NCBI RefSeq assembly: GCF_000002985.6
Contig: NC_003279.8
Location: forward strand, 8,804,001 to 8,868,000
Length of the DNA: 64,000 bases
Source of the DNA: Caenorhabditis elegans
Taxonomy: Eukaryota > Nematoda > Chromadorea > Rhabditida > Rhabditidae
Direction of reading: 5' to 3'
Shown in pieces: positions 37,129 to 49,832 of this stretch (the first letter of the stretch is position 1; the number at the start of each line of letters is the position of its first letter). The notes under the pieces are model-generated. The model ran no database searches, had not been told where the DNA came from, and was given only the letters and a program-made list of their open reading frames with translations. Both the position numbers and the translations under genes were made by a program.

Positions 37129-37769
37129 TGTGAACTTTTTGCATAATAAATTAATTTTTGAAAGTTAATTGAAAACAGGTGGTACACCAGAATAAATCGG
37201 GCGTTTTGAAAAAAGTAATTTCAATCAAAGAAATAACTATTATCTGTGATCACAGTTAATTTACGATGTGCCCACCAGTACACTCGCAGGGTTTCGATCC
37301 AGGGCATGAAAGCAAGAAGGCAGACACGTAGGCGTGATCTTCAAAACTTAAGCCTTCATTTCAAAACTTAAGCATCTCAAAATCGAATAATCGTCTTCAC
37401 CTGAGTCGAAAGAAAAATACTTTATCATCCATCGCATCCATGGGTGTTATGGATCATATAATCCACAACATCCTCCATTTTTCCACGAGATTCACGAGCT
37501 TTCACGCGATTCCAATAAGAGTTGATTCGAGAATTGATGTTTCAGATGTAATTACAGATATTTCTAATGTTGATACTGGCAACAACCATTTATTTTCCAT
37601 GCTTCAAAGTGTCTTAGTTTTTTGCTCAGTTTCCATGACGCGACTTGCGCGGATAGATCACAAAAAATGGTTTTCCGGCAAAAGTGTCAAATGAGAGACG
37701 ACAAACACGTAAGAACGAATATATAATAGATGGAAATTGAGAGTTTATATCGAAAACTAATAATTTAAA
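37129..37769. other. Intergenic
   Basis: AT-rich, with a short direct repeat 'ttcaaaacttaag' twice at about 37342-37372. No gene supported. Confidence 0.4.
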
Positions 37770-38309
37770 ATGAGTAAGATTGTACTCTTGGCCCTCTTCG
37801 CTGTTATTACCATTTCACAGGTATCAGTACATTGTATAAATATAAACAAAACCAATACATATTTAGGTTGAATCAGGAGTGTTGCCAGTATCAACAACAG
37901 AAATAACTTTAGTTTCATCTGAAACATCAATTATCGAATCATCTCGTGTTAAAAGGAATGGAGGCTGTTGTGGATGTTGTGGATGTGGAGGAGGTGGTGG
38001 AGGATGTGGATGTTGTTGTTGTAGACCAAGATGCTGTTGCTGTTGTAGACCTAAATGTTGTTGTACTTGTTGTAGAACTTGTTGCTGTACTCGATGTTGT
38101 ACTTGCTGCAGACCATGCTGTTGTGGATGTGGTTAGTTTTCAGTTCATCAATCCGTTTATTTTTATTTTTTACAGGTTGCGGATGTGGTTGTGGATGCTG
38201 TGGATGTGGAGGTGGAGGTCGTAAGCGTCGTTCCCTTCAAAAACTTCGAATTGATGAAGCCAATCGTGCACTTGGGATTAAAAAAAGACCATCTAATGAC
38301 AAATGTTAG
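37770..38309 (+). CDS. Secreted cysteine-core protein with basic cleavage sites, 149 aa
   Basis: Three exons: 37770-37820, 37867-38131, 38176-38309. A signal peptide (MSKIVLLALFAVITISQVES) leads to a Ser/Thr-rich propeptide ending in ESSRVKR, a furin-like site. The core that follows, about 70 residues, holds 37 cysteines, mostly as CC, CCC or longer runs separated by Gly, Arg-Pro or Thr, for example RPKCCCTCCRTCCC. It ends in GGGGRKRR, a second basic site, then a 29-residue tail with one final Cys. The DNA is built of TGT/TGC codons without long perfect repeats. Extreme Cys density could mean metal binding or a heavily disulfide-linked surface matrix protein. No family recognised and no toxin motif is implied. 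Confidence 0.85.
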
Positions 38310-38551
38310 TCCAATAATCTATTCACCTTTTATTTATTATCATGACAGCTGATAAAGTTGAAAAACTACAAAAAAAAAATATTATTGTACCCTAATGAGA
38401 CTCTCGATAAAATCATGTGTTTCAATGTCGCCATTTCATGTAGCAAATAATGGGGCTGCTTGTTTCAATGTTTCAAATTGCGTCAAATTATTTGTTTATT
38501 AACTTGTATTAGTTACACGCACGAAATTAAATTAAATTAGACTTGCTTCAG
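38310..38551. other. Short convergent intergenic gap
   Basis: 3' flanks of the cysteine-core gene (plus) and the lectin gene (minus). Nothing else seen. Confidence 0.4.
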
Positions 38552-41538
38552 CTAAACAGGAATCGGACGAACACGACAAAACGCACCTCGCCCATAGCTG
38601 CTTCCTAGGTCTTTGCATCTGAAATCACCATATTGTATTGACTAAAAAAACATAGATATAAATCGTATTTTTTTGATTCTGCAATATTTTCACAAATCAC
38701 AAGCAAAGCGGGCACGGTCCGTTTACGGTTCTAGGACCGGGAACGGATCAATTACGGGTGAACTACTGGCCATATGAAAAATGGTCATTAAGGGAAAAAT
38801 GTTATTTTCAGCCGCAGGTGTTCGCTATGACTTTGGAACGTTTAGAAGAATTGGTGATTTTATAACCGTAAGAAAGAAATTTAATTGAAAAGTTGCTCAC
38901 AGTTTGTCACCAATACCATTGTTGTATTCTAGGAATAAACAATAATTTGGTCCCACACCATCTGGTTCATTTCCTCCAAACAAATAGCTCGCTGTTCCAA
39001 CATGACTTATATCATCGTAAATGTAGTTTTTTGACTCATAACTTCTACCGTCTATCCACATTGTCGAATCTAAAGCTCCATTGTTTTGCCCCGCAGCGAA
39101 CAAATCCTTTTTGGTAGCTGGAAACTGTTTATTTTTATACGAATTCCTGAGTCAAAAATAATATGTATGTACCAATAAAACTTTTCAATTCAGTACTATC
39201 AAATGGTGCAGTTAATCCCATTCCATTCGGTTCCATGCAAAGATTGTGTGCCTCTTCGTAGACATTATTGGTATTATTTGGAAATAAACGAGTTTCAACA
39301 CAAACATGGAAAATGCCTTTGCTGGTATTTCTTGTCCAAAGAGCAGAATTATCTGGGCAACGAGTAACTGTATAATCAAAAATCCATTGATTATTGAAGG
39401 AAGTGAATGTTAAGTTATAAATAAACCCTTTCTCATCAATCCATTCACTGGAAGATGATTCGAATGTAAGTTGGAAACTTTTCGCAGGACAAGTATCGTT
39501 AGTCTCATTTCTCTGAAAAATAAACATTTCTGTCCGTAGTTTAAATGTAAATTTATCAATCAGGATTACCTTAAAAGCCAAAATCGATTGTGAGGAGCTG
39601 TCGAGTCGGTTGATAGTTAAACTGCCAAAAGAAAATAGACGGCATCTGTCGTTCACTTTTTGTACTACCTGAAAATAAGTTTTGTTTATATTACAAAAGG
39701 CACCCGCGACATGTACTCGCAGGTGTTTCGTTCTTTTCAAAATACGTATAGCGAAACATATGAGCTACAGGGTGCGCCAAAAGTATGGTGACACATGAAG
39801 CGCTCTTTAACATGAGCATTTCGCGCGACTGCCACGTCATACGCACATTTTTCTATCGAATACTGATAGCTGAACAAATTTCCTTCAATTTGACCTAAAA
39901 TTTGTAATGTTTCCCAATAAGGTGCGATTTTAATCACCTCGGCAATTTGGCGAACCCTTTCGAAAAAACGGTGTTTTGGCATGCGGCACTTCCCACACAA
40001 ACGAACCTCCCACGAACGCAAATAATTTTCAGATATATGATTTTTACGTTAAATTCAAAGTTAAAGACGTGAAGAAGCGTTTTTGATTGTTTTTGTAGAA
40101 TATAAAAATTTTCTGTGTCGACACTGGCGCCTAGCAAGAACCTTTGAATATTTCATGAATTCGACTTTGCGAAAATTTCTCAGTTTTTTTGGTTTCACAA
40201 GGCGTAACGACCCACAAAATTATCCGAGCTAAATTTTCTTCAAAAATTCTGGAAAGCCAGGTCAAAACGTGCCGAAAAGTACTAAAATAAATTTTTCTGC
40301 ATAGTGCTGCCGTCGCTCACATCCATCGTTCTGGCGACTGTGTCATTCAAGACTTGAACTACTGCCACAGTCCATGACAGAAATACCACGACAGAATTTT
40401 TTTGGATTTTTGTTTTTATCGAATCTCCAGACCAAGAGCATTCTTTGAACTAAAAAAACTTGTAAGCCACTTGATGGATTCCTCGAGAAAAATGTAGAAA
40501 TCCCGCAGAATGCCGACTTGCGTGCCACCAAGATCGTGATCTCAAAAGTTCTGAAGGCCTGCAGCGATGCGGATGGGGATATTTTAAAAATTCAAAACGT
40601 TAATCTGGTCAGTATTTTATGGAGAACAAACTTGTACAAATTTATGTAATAACTCTCTACACACGTGAAGTTATAGAGCTGCAAACGTGATACCATACTT
40701 ATGGCGCACCCTGTAATTCCAGCTTCATTATGGGCATTCCATGGTGGGTCGTACATGCCTACCGCCCAGTTCAAAACACATTTTCTTTAGATGGGCATTG
40801 TTTAAAATTACTACTATGGTGCTAAAATCCATATTATTATTGTAAAGTTTTTCAAAAATTTTCTGAAAAATTTTCACCTACAGTCAAAACGAGGCTACTA
40901 GTTTCATACCTAAATCACAATTTAATAAGTTGAATTCAACAATTTCTGGAGTTTCAACATGTAAAAATTCCTTAAATTCGAACTTCTAACAAAACAAAAT
41001 CCAAATTGTTTTGTCATTTTGGTAATTTGTCAAAACTTGTATTTACAGTATTTAATACTGAATTATTCAGAAAATTCTAAAAAATTTAAGCGATTTTCAT
41101 TTAACGTATTTCCATTTTAAAATGTGTATTTTTATAATTCTGAAATTATTGAGGTGCATTACGAAAAAAAGTTTTTGGTATCAATATCAATATATAGGTA
41201 CAACCCCCCTCCCCAGTTTAGTAGAGAAAATACTGTAGATATCTAGTTTTTTACTGACATAATTTCACAACAAGAGACACTTTTTTCAGGTTTAAATTTA
41301 AGAACATGGAACGTTTTTTTTTCTTGAAAAATTTCATGTATACCGTACCAAACCTTAATCCAATACAATAACTCACTAAACAATCGTCATCCCAGTAGCA
41401 TTTTACCAGACAATTGTCCCAATTTTCTTGAATTTCTGAGTGATTATTGTATTCATCTGTTTCACCGTATACTACCATCATCTTCAAATTAGCAGTAATG
41501 AGCCGAGGAAGCACGAAGATTAATAGAAACAAAAACAT
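38552..41538 (-). CDS. CW-domain C-type lectin-like secreted protein, 294 aa
   Basis: Five exons: 41538-41377, 39668-39570, 39512-39173, 39117-38901, 38618-38552. A signal peptide (MFLFLLIFVLPRLITA) is followed by a nematode CW domain (KMMVVYGETDEY, then WDNCLVKCYWDDDCLVVQ, across the first junction). Residues about 150-294 form a C-type-lectin-like domain: HNLCMEPNGMGLTAPFDSTE, then WIDGRSY, NYCLFLEY and the terminal GAFCRVRPIPV. The WND calcium motif is absent, so carbohydrate binding by calcium is unlikely. Such lectins are a large worm family, often linked to gut immunity. An in-frame upstream Met at 41595 is possible, but the signal peptide fits the start chosen. Intron 1 is 1.7 kb and holds a mariner-like element. 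Confidence 0.85.
39768..40713. mobile_element. Tc1/mariner-like element, degenerate, 946 bp
   Basis: Terminal inverted repeats CAGGGTGCGCCAAAAGTATG (left) and the complement of the right end differ by one base in 22. Each end is flanked by TA (39766-39767 and 40714-40715), the target duplication of Tc1/mariner transposons. The inside has short open stretches on the minus strand (for example RVRQIAEVIKIAPYWETLQI) broken by stops, so any transposase is dead. It lies in intron 1 of the lectin gene. Confidence 0.8.
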
Positions 41539-42021
41539 TTTTAATGAATTTTCGGTTTGGAGGTGAATTGAAAAAAATGTTCGTAAAGTTTTCATCGAAA
41601 ACGTTGCATAAGGTCTAAGATTCTGTATTTGTTATTATCGAGCTCGTAAAACATGAAAGTTTGTATGTAAATATATATTCCGTGCATAAAAAGTAGGATA
41701 TATGGTAGCAAGTTTTGTGAACTGATCCAAAACCTAAATTTGAAAATAGTTTTATTGATCCATCCCTGGTGTGTATACTTTTCTTGTAGAAATACTTGAC
41801 GAGAAAAAAGTAGTCTTCCGATTTATTTTAAACAATATAGTAACAATTTAACATGAAATTACACCATTGTGGTTTATAAACAGAAGTAAGTATTTGATGA
41901 GTAAAGGATGCTAATATAAAATATTTAAAGAAATATAGTACAACTCGTAATCAATGTTCACAAACAGGCATTTCACAGATATTGGGGAAATGAGGGGGAG
42001 ATCGTGCAATAAAAAATGAAA
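41539..42021. other. Intergenic between hum-1 and lectin gene
   Basis: The hum-1 3' flank and the lectin promoter must share these 480 bp. No RNA gene or repeat recognised. Confidence 0.4.
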
Positions 42022-45000
42022 TTATTCTTTGACATAATTTCCGGGGAAAAGACCAACTCGATTGTTCACTTTTCCTTGCCACCATCCAGAAGCATCTGAA
42101 ATCACAAATATTTAAAAAAATAGTATTCTTATAGTTATGACAAACCTTTGTTCATGAGTTCAATTTCAGCTCCAGCTTCAAAGCTGAGCTCATCAACATC
42201 TTGAGCTTCATATGGATAGACAGCAATAACGACAGGATTAAGCTTTGGCTTTGCTGGTGGAGGAGGTTTTGGTCCACGCGCTGGCGGAGGTCCTCGTCCA
42301 GCTGGAGAGTTTCCGTTTCCAGATAGATTCATGTTATTCAACTGATTTATGACGTTTCCCATCACTGGAATTCGCGCAGGTTCTTGGCTATATTGATGAT
42401 TAGTCGATACTGGAGCTGGTGTCTGATTGTAATTGTTATTCATTCCATGAGCGGGAACCTGAAATTTGAAAATCTAAATTACAATGGAATTAATTTTGAA
42501 AATCTTACCGGAGCTCTCATTGCCTGAGATTGGCCATTTTGTCCATAACTTTGATTATTCTGTTTCGTTCGTCGTGTTGATGTTCTCAATTGATCTCTTC
42601 GCGGGGTGTACCCACCTTGTGGACGTTCAGTTGATGGCCCTGAAGATTCAAATTTTATTCGTAACTTCTATATTATTTAAAGAAGTTACACGCCACTACA
42701 GTTACAAAGGTGGAGTAGCGCCAGTTTGGAAATAGTTAAACATGGTTCCAAAATAACCAAATATCATAGGAAAACTTTTCAAAAGAAAAAATTGAAAGTC
42801 AAAAAGTGACAATAACCGAGTTTTTGCCACTTTTTGAGAAAACTATATCACTGTCGCATCCCTACAATGTTTGAATAGTAATGTTTAAAACATACGACCG
42901 TCAAATTAACAGGATAACATTTTTTGATCGACGACTTCCAACAAAGTGGAAAAACTGAGACTTTTTCAAATTTCAAAAAATCATGAAAATTAAAACATTT
43001 TTTGAACTTTTTACTATGATATTTGGTCATTGTGGTCAGGGCTTTTTTTGGTTTTTTTGTTGGTATTTTGAGTATTTTGGGGTATTTTGGGGTATTTTGG
43101 GATTTACAATTTTTTAAAGCAAAATGTGTTCCTTAATGGTTTTCAATGATTTTTTTCTAAAAAGTTCAAAATATACCAAAAGTCGACTTTTTTTTTGTTT
43201 TTTCACAAATTAAAATTTTTTTGGTCCCAGCCTTGATTGTGGTGCTATAGGCAAGTTTTAAAGCAATTTCCACATTGATCCATCTTTAATAAGTTTTTTG
43301 TTCTGATTAGTTACAATTAAGATAATTTTTTCAAACATTCTCGACTCACTTGTAGTATTCGGTAATCCAGTACCAATGCTAACATTCAAAACTTTTCCAT
43401 TTGGTTTCAATGTCTTCTCTGCAGACGAAGTTCCATCGTTTCCAAACTGAACCGTTCGTTTTCCATCGGAGAAATCGAATTTCATCTTTTTGTAACTAAC
43501 AACATGAGAACTACGGAAATCGAGATGAAGAGTACCGTTTGTTCGTTCTTTATATGCTTTTCTAAAATTGAAGAATACGTAACTTTGAATTAGTCAAATC
43601 AATATAATGCGCTTACGAGAGAGCTGTACAGAATTCAGTTTTGAATGGTGTTTCGAGAAGAGAAGAATAATCATCGTTTCCCAGATATAATATCACAAAA
43701 TCGTCTTGATATGGAGATAGACCAATTGATTTGATTTGAGGTAGATCAAATTGTCTGAAATTTTAATTTTAAACTAATCTTAATAAAATGGAAAAATCAT
43801 ACCTTTTGATAACTTCAACGATCTTCCCCTTTTCGGGACCATTCTTCACTTTTTCTTTTCCAATAAGAGTCAAATGATTGACAGTCAAAAGTAAATCAAG
43901 TTTTGTCACCTAAACATAAACGATTGATGACTAATAATTAAACTCAAATTTACCGTACCCTAAACTTTCTATCATATTTGTTAGCAGTGCATGCAAACAG
44001 CACTCTCTGACGCTTGCCAACCAGGGACTGAAGTGTCGGATGATGCTCTAATCCAATGTAATCTCCGACAAAGTTTCGGTTTAATGAGTAGCGACGGCGT
44101 TCCTTTTTTCCATACATGAGGTCGGCAGCTTGCTCCTGAAATAAGAATTTATGTTTATTCAATTTTTTATTTTTGTTGGATTTTACCTTTTGCTTAATGT
44201 GCTGCTTTCTAGCCGAGAATTGTCTCCAGGCTTTTTGAATGACTCTTGCGTAACCATCAAACTTGCGTTCACGAGTCTCTTCCAATAAAAACAGCTGGAA
44301 TGTATCTATTGCATTTCGATATTTTGATTTAGAAAAACATACCGATTCGGGATTCTTTACAAATATCTTAGTTTTTCCCATCTGATACTGATTCTTTTCC
44401 ATATGAACTGAATCGCAGATTATCTCACAAGCTCTTTGCTGATCTCCTTGGAAACATGGCCACGTTTGAGGAGAGACGATGGCATATCGTTGGGCAAATT
44501 TGTCGAAAGCTCTTCGATATGCAAAACCAGCTCTTCTCACTCGAATATTCTCACGAAGACCCAAATATTCAACCTGATGCTTCACTCGACTCTCTTCCCA
44601 ATCATTTGGTCGTTTTGTTTCATTTGGCTTGATACATCGTACGTAATGAGGTGAGCATTTCATCAGGGATTCCACAAGAGTATTAGCTTGAGTCTGCAAT
44701 TAAAATTAAAAATGTTGACATTTTATTACTAAAACATACTCGAATCTTAGTTGAGAATGTTGTTGGTCGTTTTCCAGCTGACGCAGCTACATTTTCAGGG
44801 AATAAAGCTTGAATGAATGGGCTGAAAAAAAAAACCAAATGAAATAATAAAACAAAACACACATTTAGAAAATTAAAACCTTACCGTGAAGACTTTTGCA
44901 TGAGTAGAATAAGATCTGGATAAAGAACATCTCTGTTTCTATCACAGAATCCATCTACATTATATGTAACATCTCCAGCATAATGTTTGATAACGAATGA

Positions 45001-47095
45001 ATCTGAGCCAGGGCCGAAATGGGGATGTCCAGCAAATGATTTCGAAAGAGTCGTGAGCAATTGACGATCGACACCTTCTCGTTGTCCATGATTTTGAGCA
45101 CATGTATCATCAAGAAGGCTCATTATTCCAGGTGGACGCTTCGTTTCAATCAGATCACACACGATTTTGTTATCGAAATAATCGATTTCTGTCCATTTGA
45201 TTCCTTCACGAACATATTCTTCCTGTTCTGCTTTTAGCGTTAATTCGATGAAGATTTGTTGAAGTTTTTCATTGACAAAGTTGATACTGAAATTCGTATT
45301 AATTTCATCAATATTAAGGTTTTCCAAAAACAAAAATAGGAACAATTCGGTTTTTAGACAAACTGGGTCAATCATTTCAGTAGAATAACTTAAACTTACC
45401 AAAATTGTTCAAATCCATTATTGTTGAAAATTTCGAAACCGTAGATATCAAGAATTCCAACAGAAAAGTTGTCTGAAGTCGATTGTGAAGTGATATTCAT
45501 TGCGTCATTCACTTTTTTTACTGTAATTTTTTATACATGGAAAGAAATTTTAAATGAATAAGCTAACCAAGATAATCGAATAATCTTGCGTAAATTGCTT
45601 TAACCCATGCGTCTCTGGTATAGCTCGCCTGCTCAACGTTAAGCTTCATATCGATTTCTTCCTTTTGTGTACCCCATCTGAAAATAAATTGAAATATTTG
45701 AAACTAATGTGAAACTGCTCACTTGCTCTCCATTTTACGACCAGTAAGCTTTGCCTCAATGTCTGCACTAGTGAGTCCCAGAAGGAAGGCAGGATATTCA
45801 AGATCTAAATAATTAAATGTAAAGTGATATATCTTAAAACAGTAACTCACAATCTTTTCCACTAACTGCAGCAAAATTATTCTCCTCGGTGAAAGTGATA
45901 TTTCCGATATGGAGAACAGTTGCCACAATTCGCAAAACTTCTAATTGATCTTGATCATTAACACCGACAACTTTCATTGCGTGCTGGAAAATATAATATT
46001 TTATATAAAACGGGGAAAATAATTTCTGAGTTCTTGTTGTACAAAATCGATTTGTCTGATCATAAATCTTACCAGGGTGCTCTCAAATTCCTTCCCATCG
46101 TCCGTATCGTCTGCTTTGAAAACTCCACTCATATTTAAATAGTTGTAATATTGAAGTTCTCCAATTCCGAAAGTACTTCTCAAGTTCTTGTCTGCGCCAG
46201 CGCATAATTGATAAAAAACATGGAAGTTTCGATCTCCTTCATTTTGATGAACAACTCGAGACTTTTCCAAAAGAAAGTTGGAAAGCTGAAAAATTGTTTG
46301 TGAAAAATTAGCAAAAAAACTATTAAAAACCTACTTTTCCACCAATAGGTTCTCCACCTCGACTGAACACAATTTCTACGTATTTTCCAAATCTCGAACT
46401 GTTCCAGTTACGGACTGTTGCACTGTTTCCGAAAGCTTCGAGAAGTGGATTTGATTGCAAAATAACATCTTTGATGTGCTGAAAATTCATAGTTTCAAAA
46501 TCATACCTCTAATCAGTAAATTTACCTGAACTTTCTGCCCTCCTCCCGAAATACGAGAAATATAATTCATAATGAACTTCGCGTTGACTGTTTTACCGGC
46601 ACCGGATTCTCCAGATATAATAACACATTGGGACTCGTTATCAATGAGCATATTTCTGAATTTTCAACTTTTTTAAAAACATTTTTCATTACATTGAAAA
46701 CTATCTTACCTGTACATGTTATCAGCCAATGCATAGATATGTGGCGCATTTTCATATTGAGCAGCTCCCTGATATAGAAGCATTTCTTTCTCCGTAAAAT
46801 ATGGCATTTGTTTGAAGGGATTTACCGATATCAGTACAGGACCAATATATGTCTGAAATATGAAACATTAATTATTGGTTAGGCTTTAAAATTAACTTTA
46901 GCGATTAAGTTTCTTGAACCAGCAAAAAAATATAACAATTGATAGAAAAGCTTCTAAACTTACAAAAATACTGTTAGCTTGAAGCCTCTTCTTTAAATTT
47001 TCAACGATACTTTGCTCTGTGAGTTTTGGCAGAAGGACCATGTCATCGACCCCGACATGCTGAACATTGACTTTTGATTGCCAGTGGAACGCCAT
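42022..47095 (-). CDS. hum-1: Long-tailed class I myosin (Myo1e/f type), 1100 aa
   Basis: An actin-based motor linking membrane to actin. Exons: 47095-46964, 46852-46710, 46655-46526, 46478-46335, 46285-46073, 45983-45851, 45804-45723, 45677-45568, 45520-45400, 45286-44885, 44821-44740, 44693-44343, 44294-44187, 44135-43959, 43909-43803, 43754-43617, 43561-43350, 42639-42509, 42458-42146, 42095-42022. Motor to about 690: P-loop GESGAGKT at 107-114, switch II DIYGFE, actin-binding [16 protein letters not shown]. One IQ motif ([14 protein letters not shown]), a TH1 lipid-binding tail ([16 protein letters not shown], then [12 protein letters not shown]), an Arg/Gln/Asn/Pro-rich TH2 segment, and a C-terminal SH3 ([20 protein letters not shown], then [19 protein letters not shown]). 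Length matches human MYO1E. Intron 17 is large (710 bp) with a tandem repeat. Symbol recalled for this locus. Confidence 0.95.
43058..43104. repeat. Tandem 10-mer tattttgggg
   Basis: About four imperfect units of 'gtattttggg' in a hum-1 intron. No coding effect. Confidence 0.75.
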
Positions 47096-49832
47096 AATGA
47101 ACCACCGGCGTATTTACTGAAAAAAACAGACATAATTCCGAGAAATGGGGAATATGGGAAACAAAAAGTCTAAGAAACAGGAGAGGGGATTATAAATGTC
47201 GTTTTCGACCAACTTGTCGCTTTTTTATTACAGTTGAAGAGTAAAAGAGAGAGAGTAATCCGGTAATTTCGTTTATAATAGAAGGTAGTGAATTCATCGA
47301 GCGAAATGAAAAGATTGATGAGTAGGAATTATGAACTAGAGGAGATGAATGAAAGTTTCTCGATGAAAACCAAAATTTTAAGAACGGATTTAAGACAATT
47401 TAAAATTGAAAAATATTAAAATTTAGAGTGAAGTAAACAATTTTAAATAAAAGTCAAACGGGTAGAGAATTTGAGAAGCGACAGACCAATTGAGGTGAGA
47501 CGATTGACTTTTTGGAACGAAAGGAGGATGAACAGAAGGAGGTGACCACTTTCCAATTGTGCCTGTCTTCATTTACATCCTTGCCACCTTGGAGTGTGAC
47601 CTTCAGAAATCGCGGAGACATAGATGGACACCGTTAAGTTTCGTTTGAACATAAAAGCTGTGGATAGAGTGTTGAATAATTTAAAATTATTCTAACAGAA
47701 TTCAAAGGTGTTTTTGAAAACAGTTTCTGTCTAATGAAACGCATTCTAGAATTTTTACTATTAGTATAAAGTCTAAAACAAAAGATGCATGAAGAACGAG
47801 AGACGTAGGCAGTCAACACAACACGATGACTCATAAGCAAGAGGAACATATTTTCAATTTCACGATGACCACATCTCTGATCTGTTTGATTTTAGATGTG
47901 TCAGAAATGTGTAGGAAACATGGAAGGAGTGTTTAATATATTTAGTGAGTTTCAGAAAAAATTGGAAGAGGCTTGAAGATACATATTAGAATATTTATTT
48001 ATGAATTTTGATTTGAGCAAAACATTAGACGGATGAAAAATAGAAAAAAATCTTTGAATAAGTTATGAAATCCTGACAAACAGCTGCAAAAGACAACTAA
48101 TTCAAATGAAACAAAATTAAAATTAATTTTAAGAGGACTTTCAAACTTGCGGAGAAGTTTATCTTATGGAAAAGTTATTTTTAGGAAATCTTTTACATTA
48201 AGCTATTAATCTAAATTTGGTTTATATAAATTCATATTTAAAAACAAATATAAACTTTCGTCATAATAAAATATGTTATTAATAAGCATTCAACAAAAAA
48301 CTCCGCCTATAAATTCAGAAACCGTGCCCACGGAAGATAAATCGCAATGTGCAAGTGCGCCCTAACGAAAACAGCGCGAAACTTAAAAATTGAAAGCCAA
48401 TTTTCTACAAAACTCACTAATTTCAATTTTATCAAAATTTTGATCAAAACTAGGCAAAGTGAGTCATTATCAAAGTTTTGTTTCATTATCAGAGAAAAAT
48501 GAAAAAAATAAAATGTCGAATTTCACTCGAAAAGACCAAAAGCCATGACTTTTTGCATTCATCAGTGAAAACGTCTCGGGAGTGCCAAACGGCACAAGGA
48601 GATGAGAAACATGAGTATATGACGAACAAAAATGGAAAAAAGTGATGAAATATACAACAAATAAAAAGGAGAGAAAGAAAAGAAAAAGTGAATAGTAAGA
48701 GAGTGTTTGGATCGAGGAGGTTGCAGTGATGTAGATGGTGATTCATCGTTGAAGAAACGGACGAGTATGTGTTCTAGTATTTTTAAATTGAAACAAATTG
48801 GTGATAACTTTTTTTTTTAAAGTTAGGTATAAAATTAGATATCAAATATCATAAACAACTCTTTTTCAGAAGGGTGTTTTCGAACAGAAGAAAATTTCTA
48901 TTTAATTCGGTGTAGTACTAGAACTTGAAAAATAATTCTACCAATTTTTAGTTGGAATATTTTCAACTACTGAGTTCCTAATTTGATGAGCTCCGACTCA
49001 TAAATTATTCTAATTATTCCGGAAATTTTAAAACAAAAAAGCGACGAACTGTCCGGTTCTGACATGTCCTTCTCTTTTCTTTTTTTGCTTTCCGTATTTT
49101 ATTGACACAACGGAAAAGGCGAAATATACAGAAAAATGAGGAGAAAAATGAGAGGAAGAGTCAGGTAAATAATGATGATGGTTTGTAGTGAAGCAGTGAA
49201 GGAGACATAGGAAAACAGGGAATGGAAGAAGAAGAAGAGGATTAGAGGTAATAAGAATGTGTGGACCTACATCATTGTTAATTGAAGGTGTAGAAGCATT
49301 AAATGTTGTATTGCTCCAGATGACTCAAAATGGCCTTAGAGCAACGAATTTCGTAAGTTACATAAAAGTCAAAATTTCAAATGGTGGTTCAAAATTTTCA
49401 AACACAAAAGCTACCAAACTTTTGTACCTACATTTCGACTTAATACAGATTATGCGTTTTCGAAATTTTCATTCAAAGTTTTGGCAAACTGCAAATTATC
49501 AAAAAACTTTACCATGTTTTTTTTCTGAAAATTTGGCACTTCATGTGAAACTGAAAAAAAGTTCAAAAATATTTTAACTTCAGAAATTTTTTAAAATTTT
49601 TTTATTTTTTAGGAAATGTTTTAATTGGTACACCCATCCGCTTTTTAGTGTTTAAAAAATGCATATTGTTACAGAAGAAGCACATAGTTAAACACTTTCA
49701 TGTAAAAAGTTTTCCGAGTTGAAAACGCCAAGCAATATTACAAAAATAGACACGATTTGTGACGAGTCAAGTCAAATTCCAAAAATTATTAATAAAATCA
49801 CAATTGCTTGAATATGAATTAGAAACCCATTT
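47096..49832. promoter_or_regulatory. hum-1 upstream region
   Basis: 2.7 kb without a supportable gene. It should include the hum-1 promoter; purine-rich tracts (agagagagag near 47250, aagaagaagagg near 49230) are present but no specific site can be named. Short frames here lack splice or composition support. Confidence 0.4.

Noticed and set aside
37285-37310. 'gggtttcgatcc' resembling a tRNA B box
   Set aside because: No A box or acceptor stem around it.
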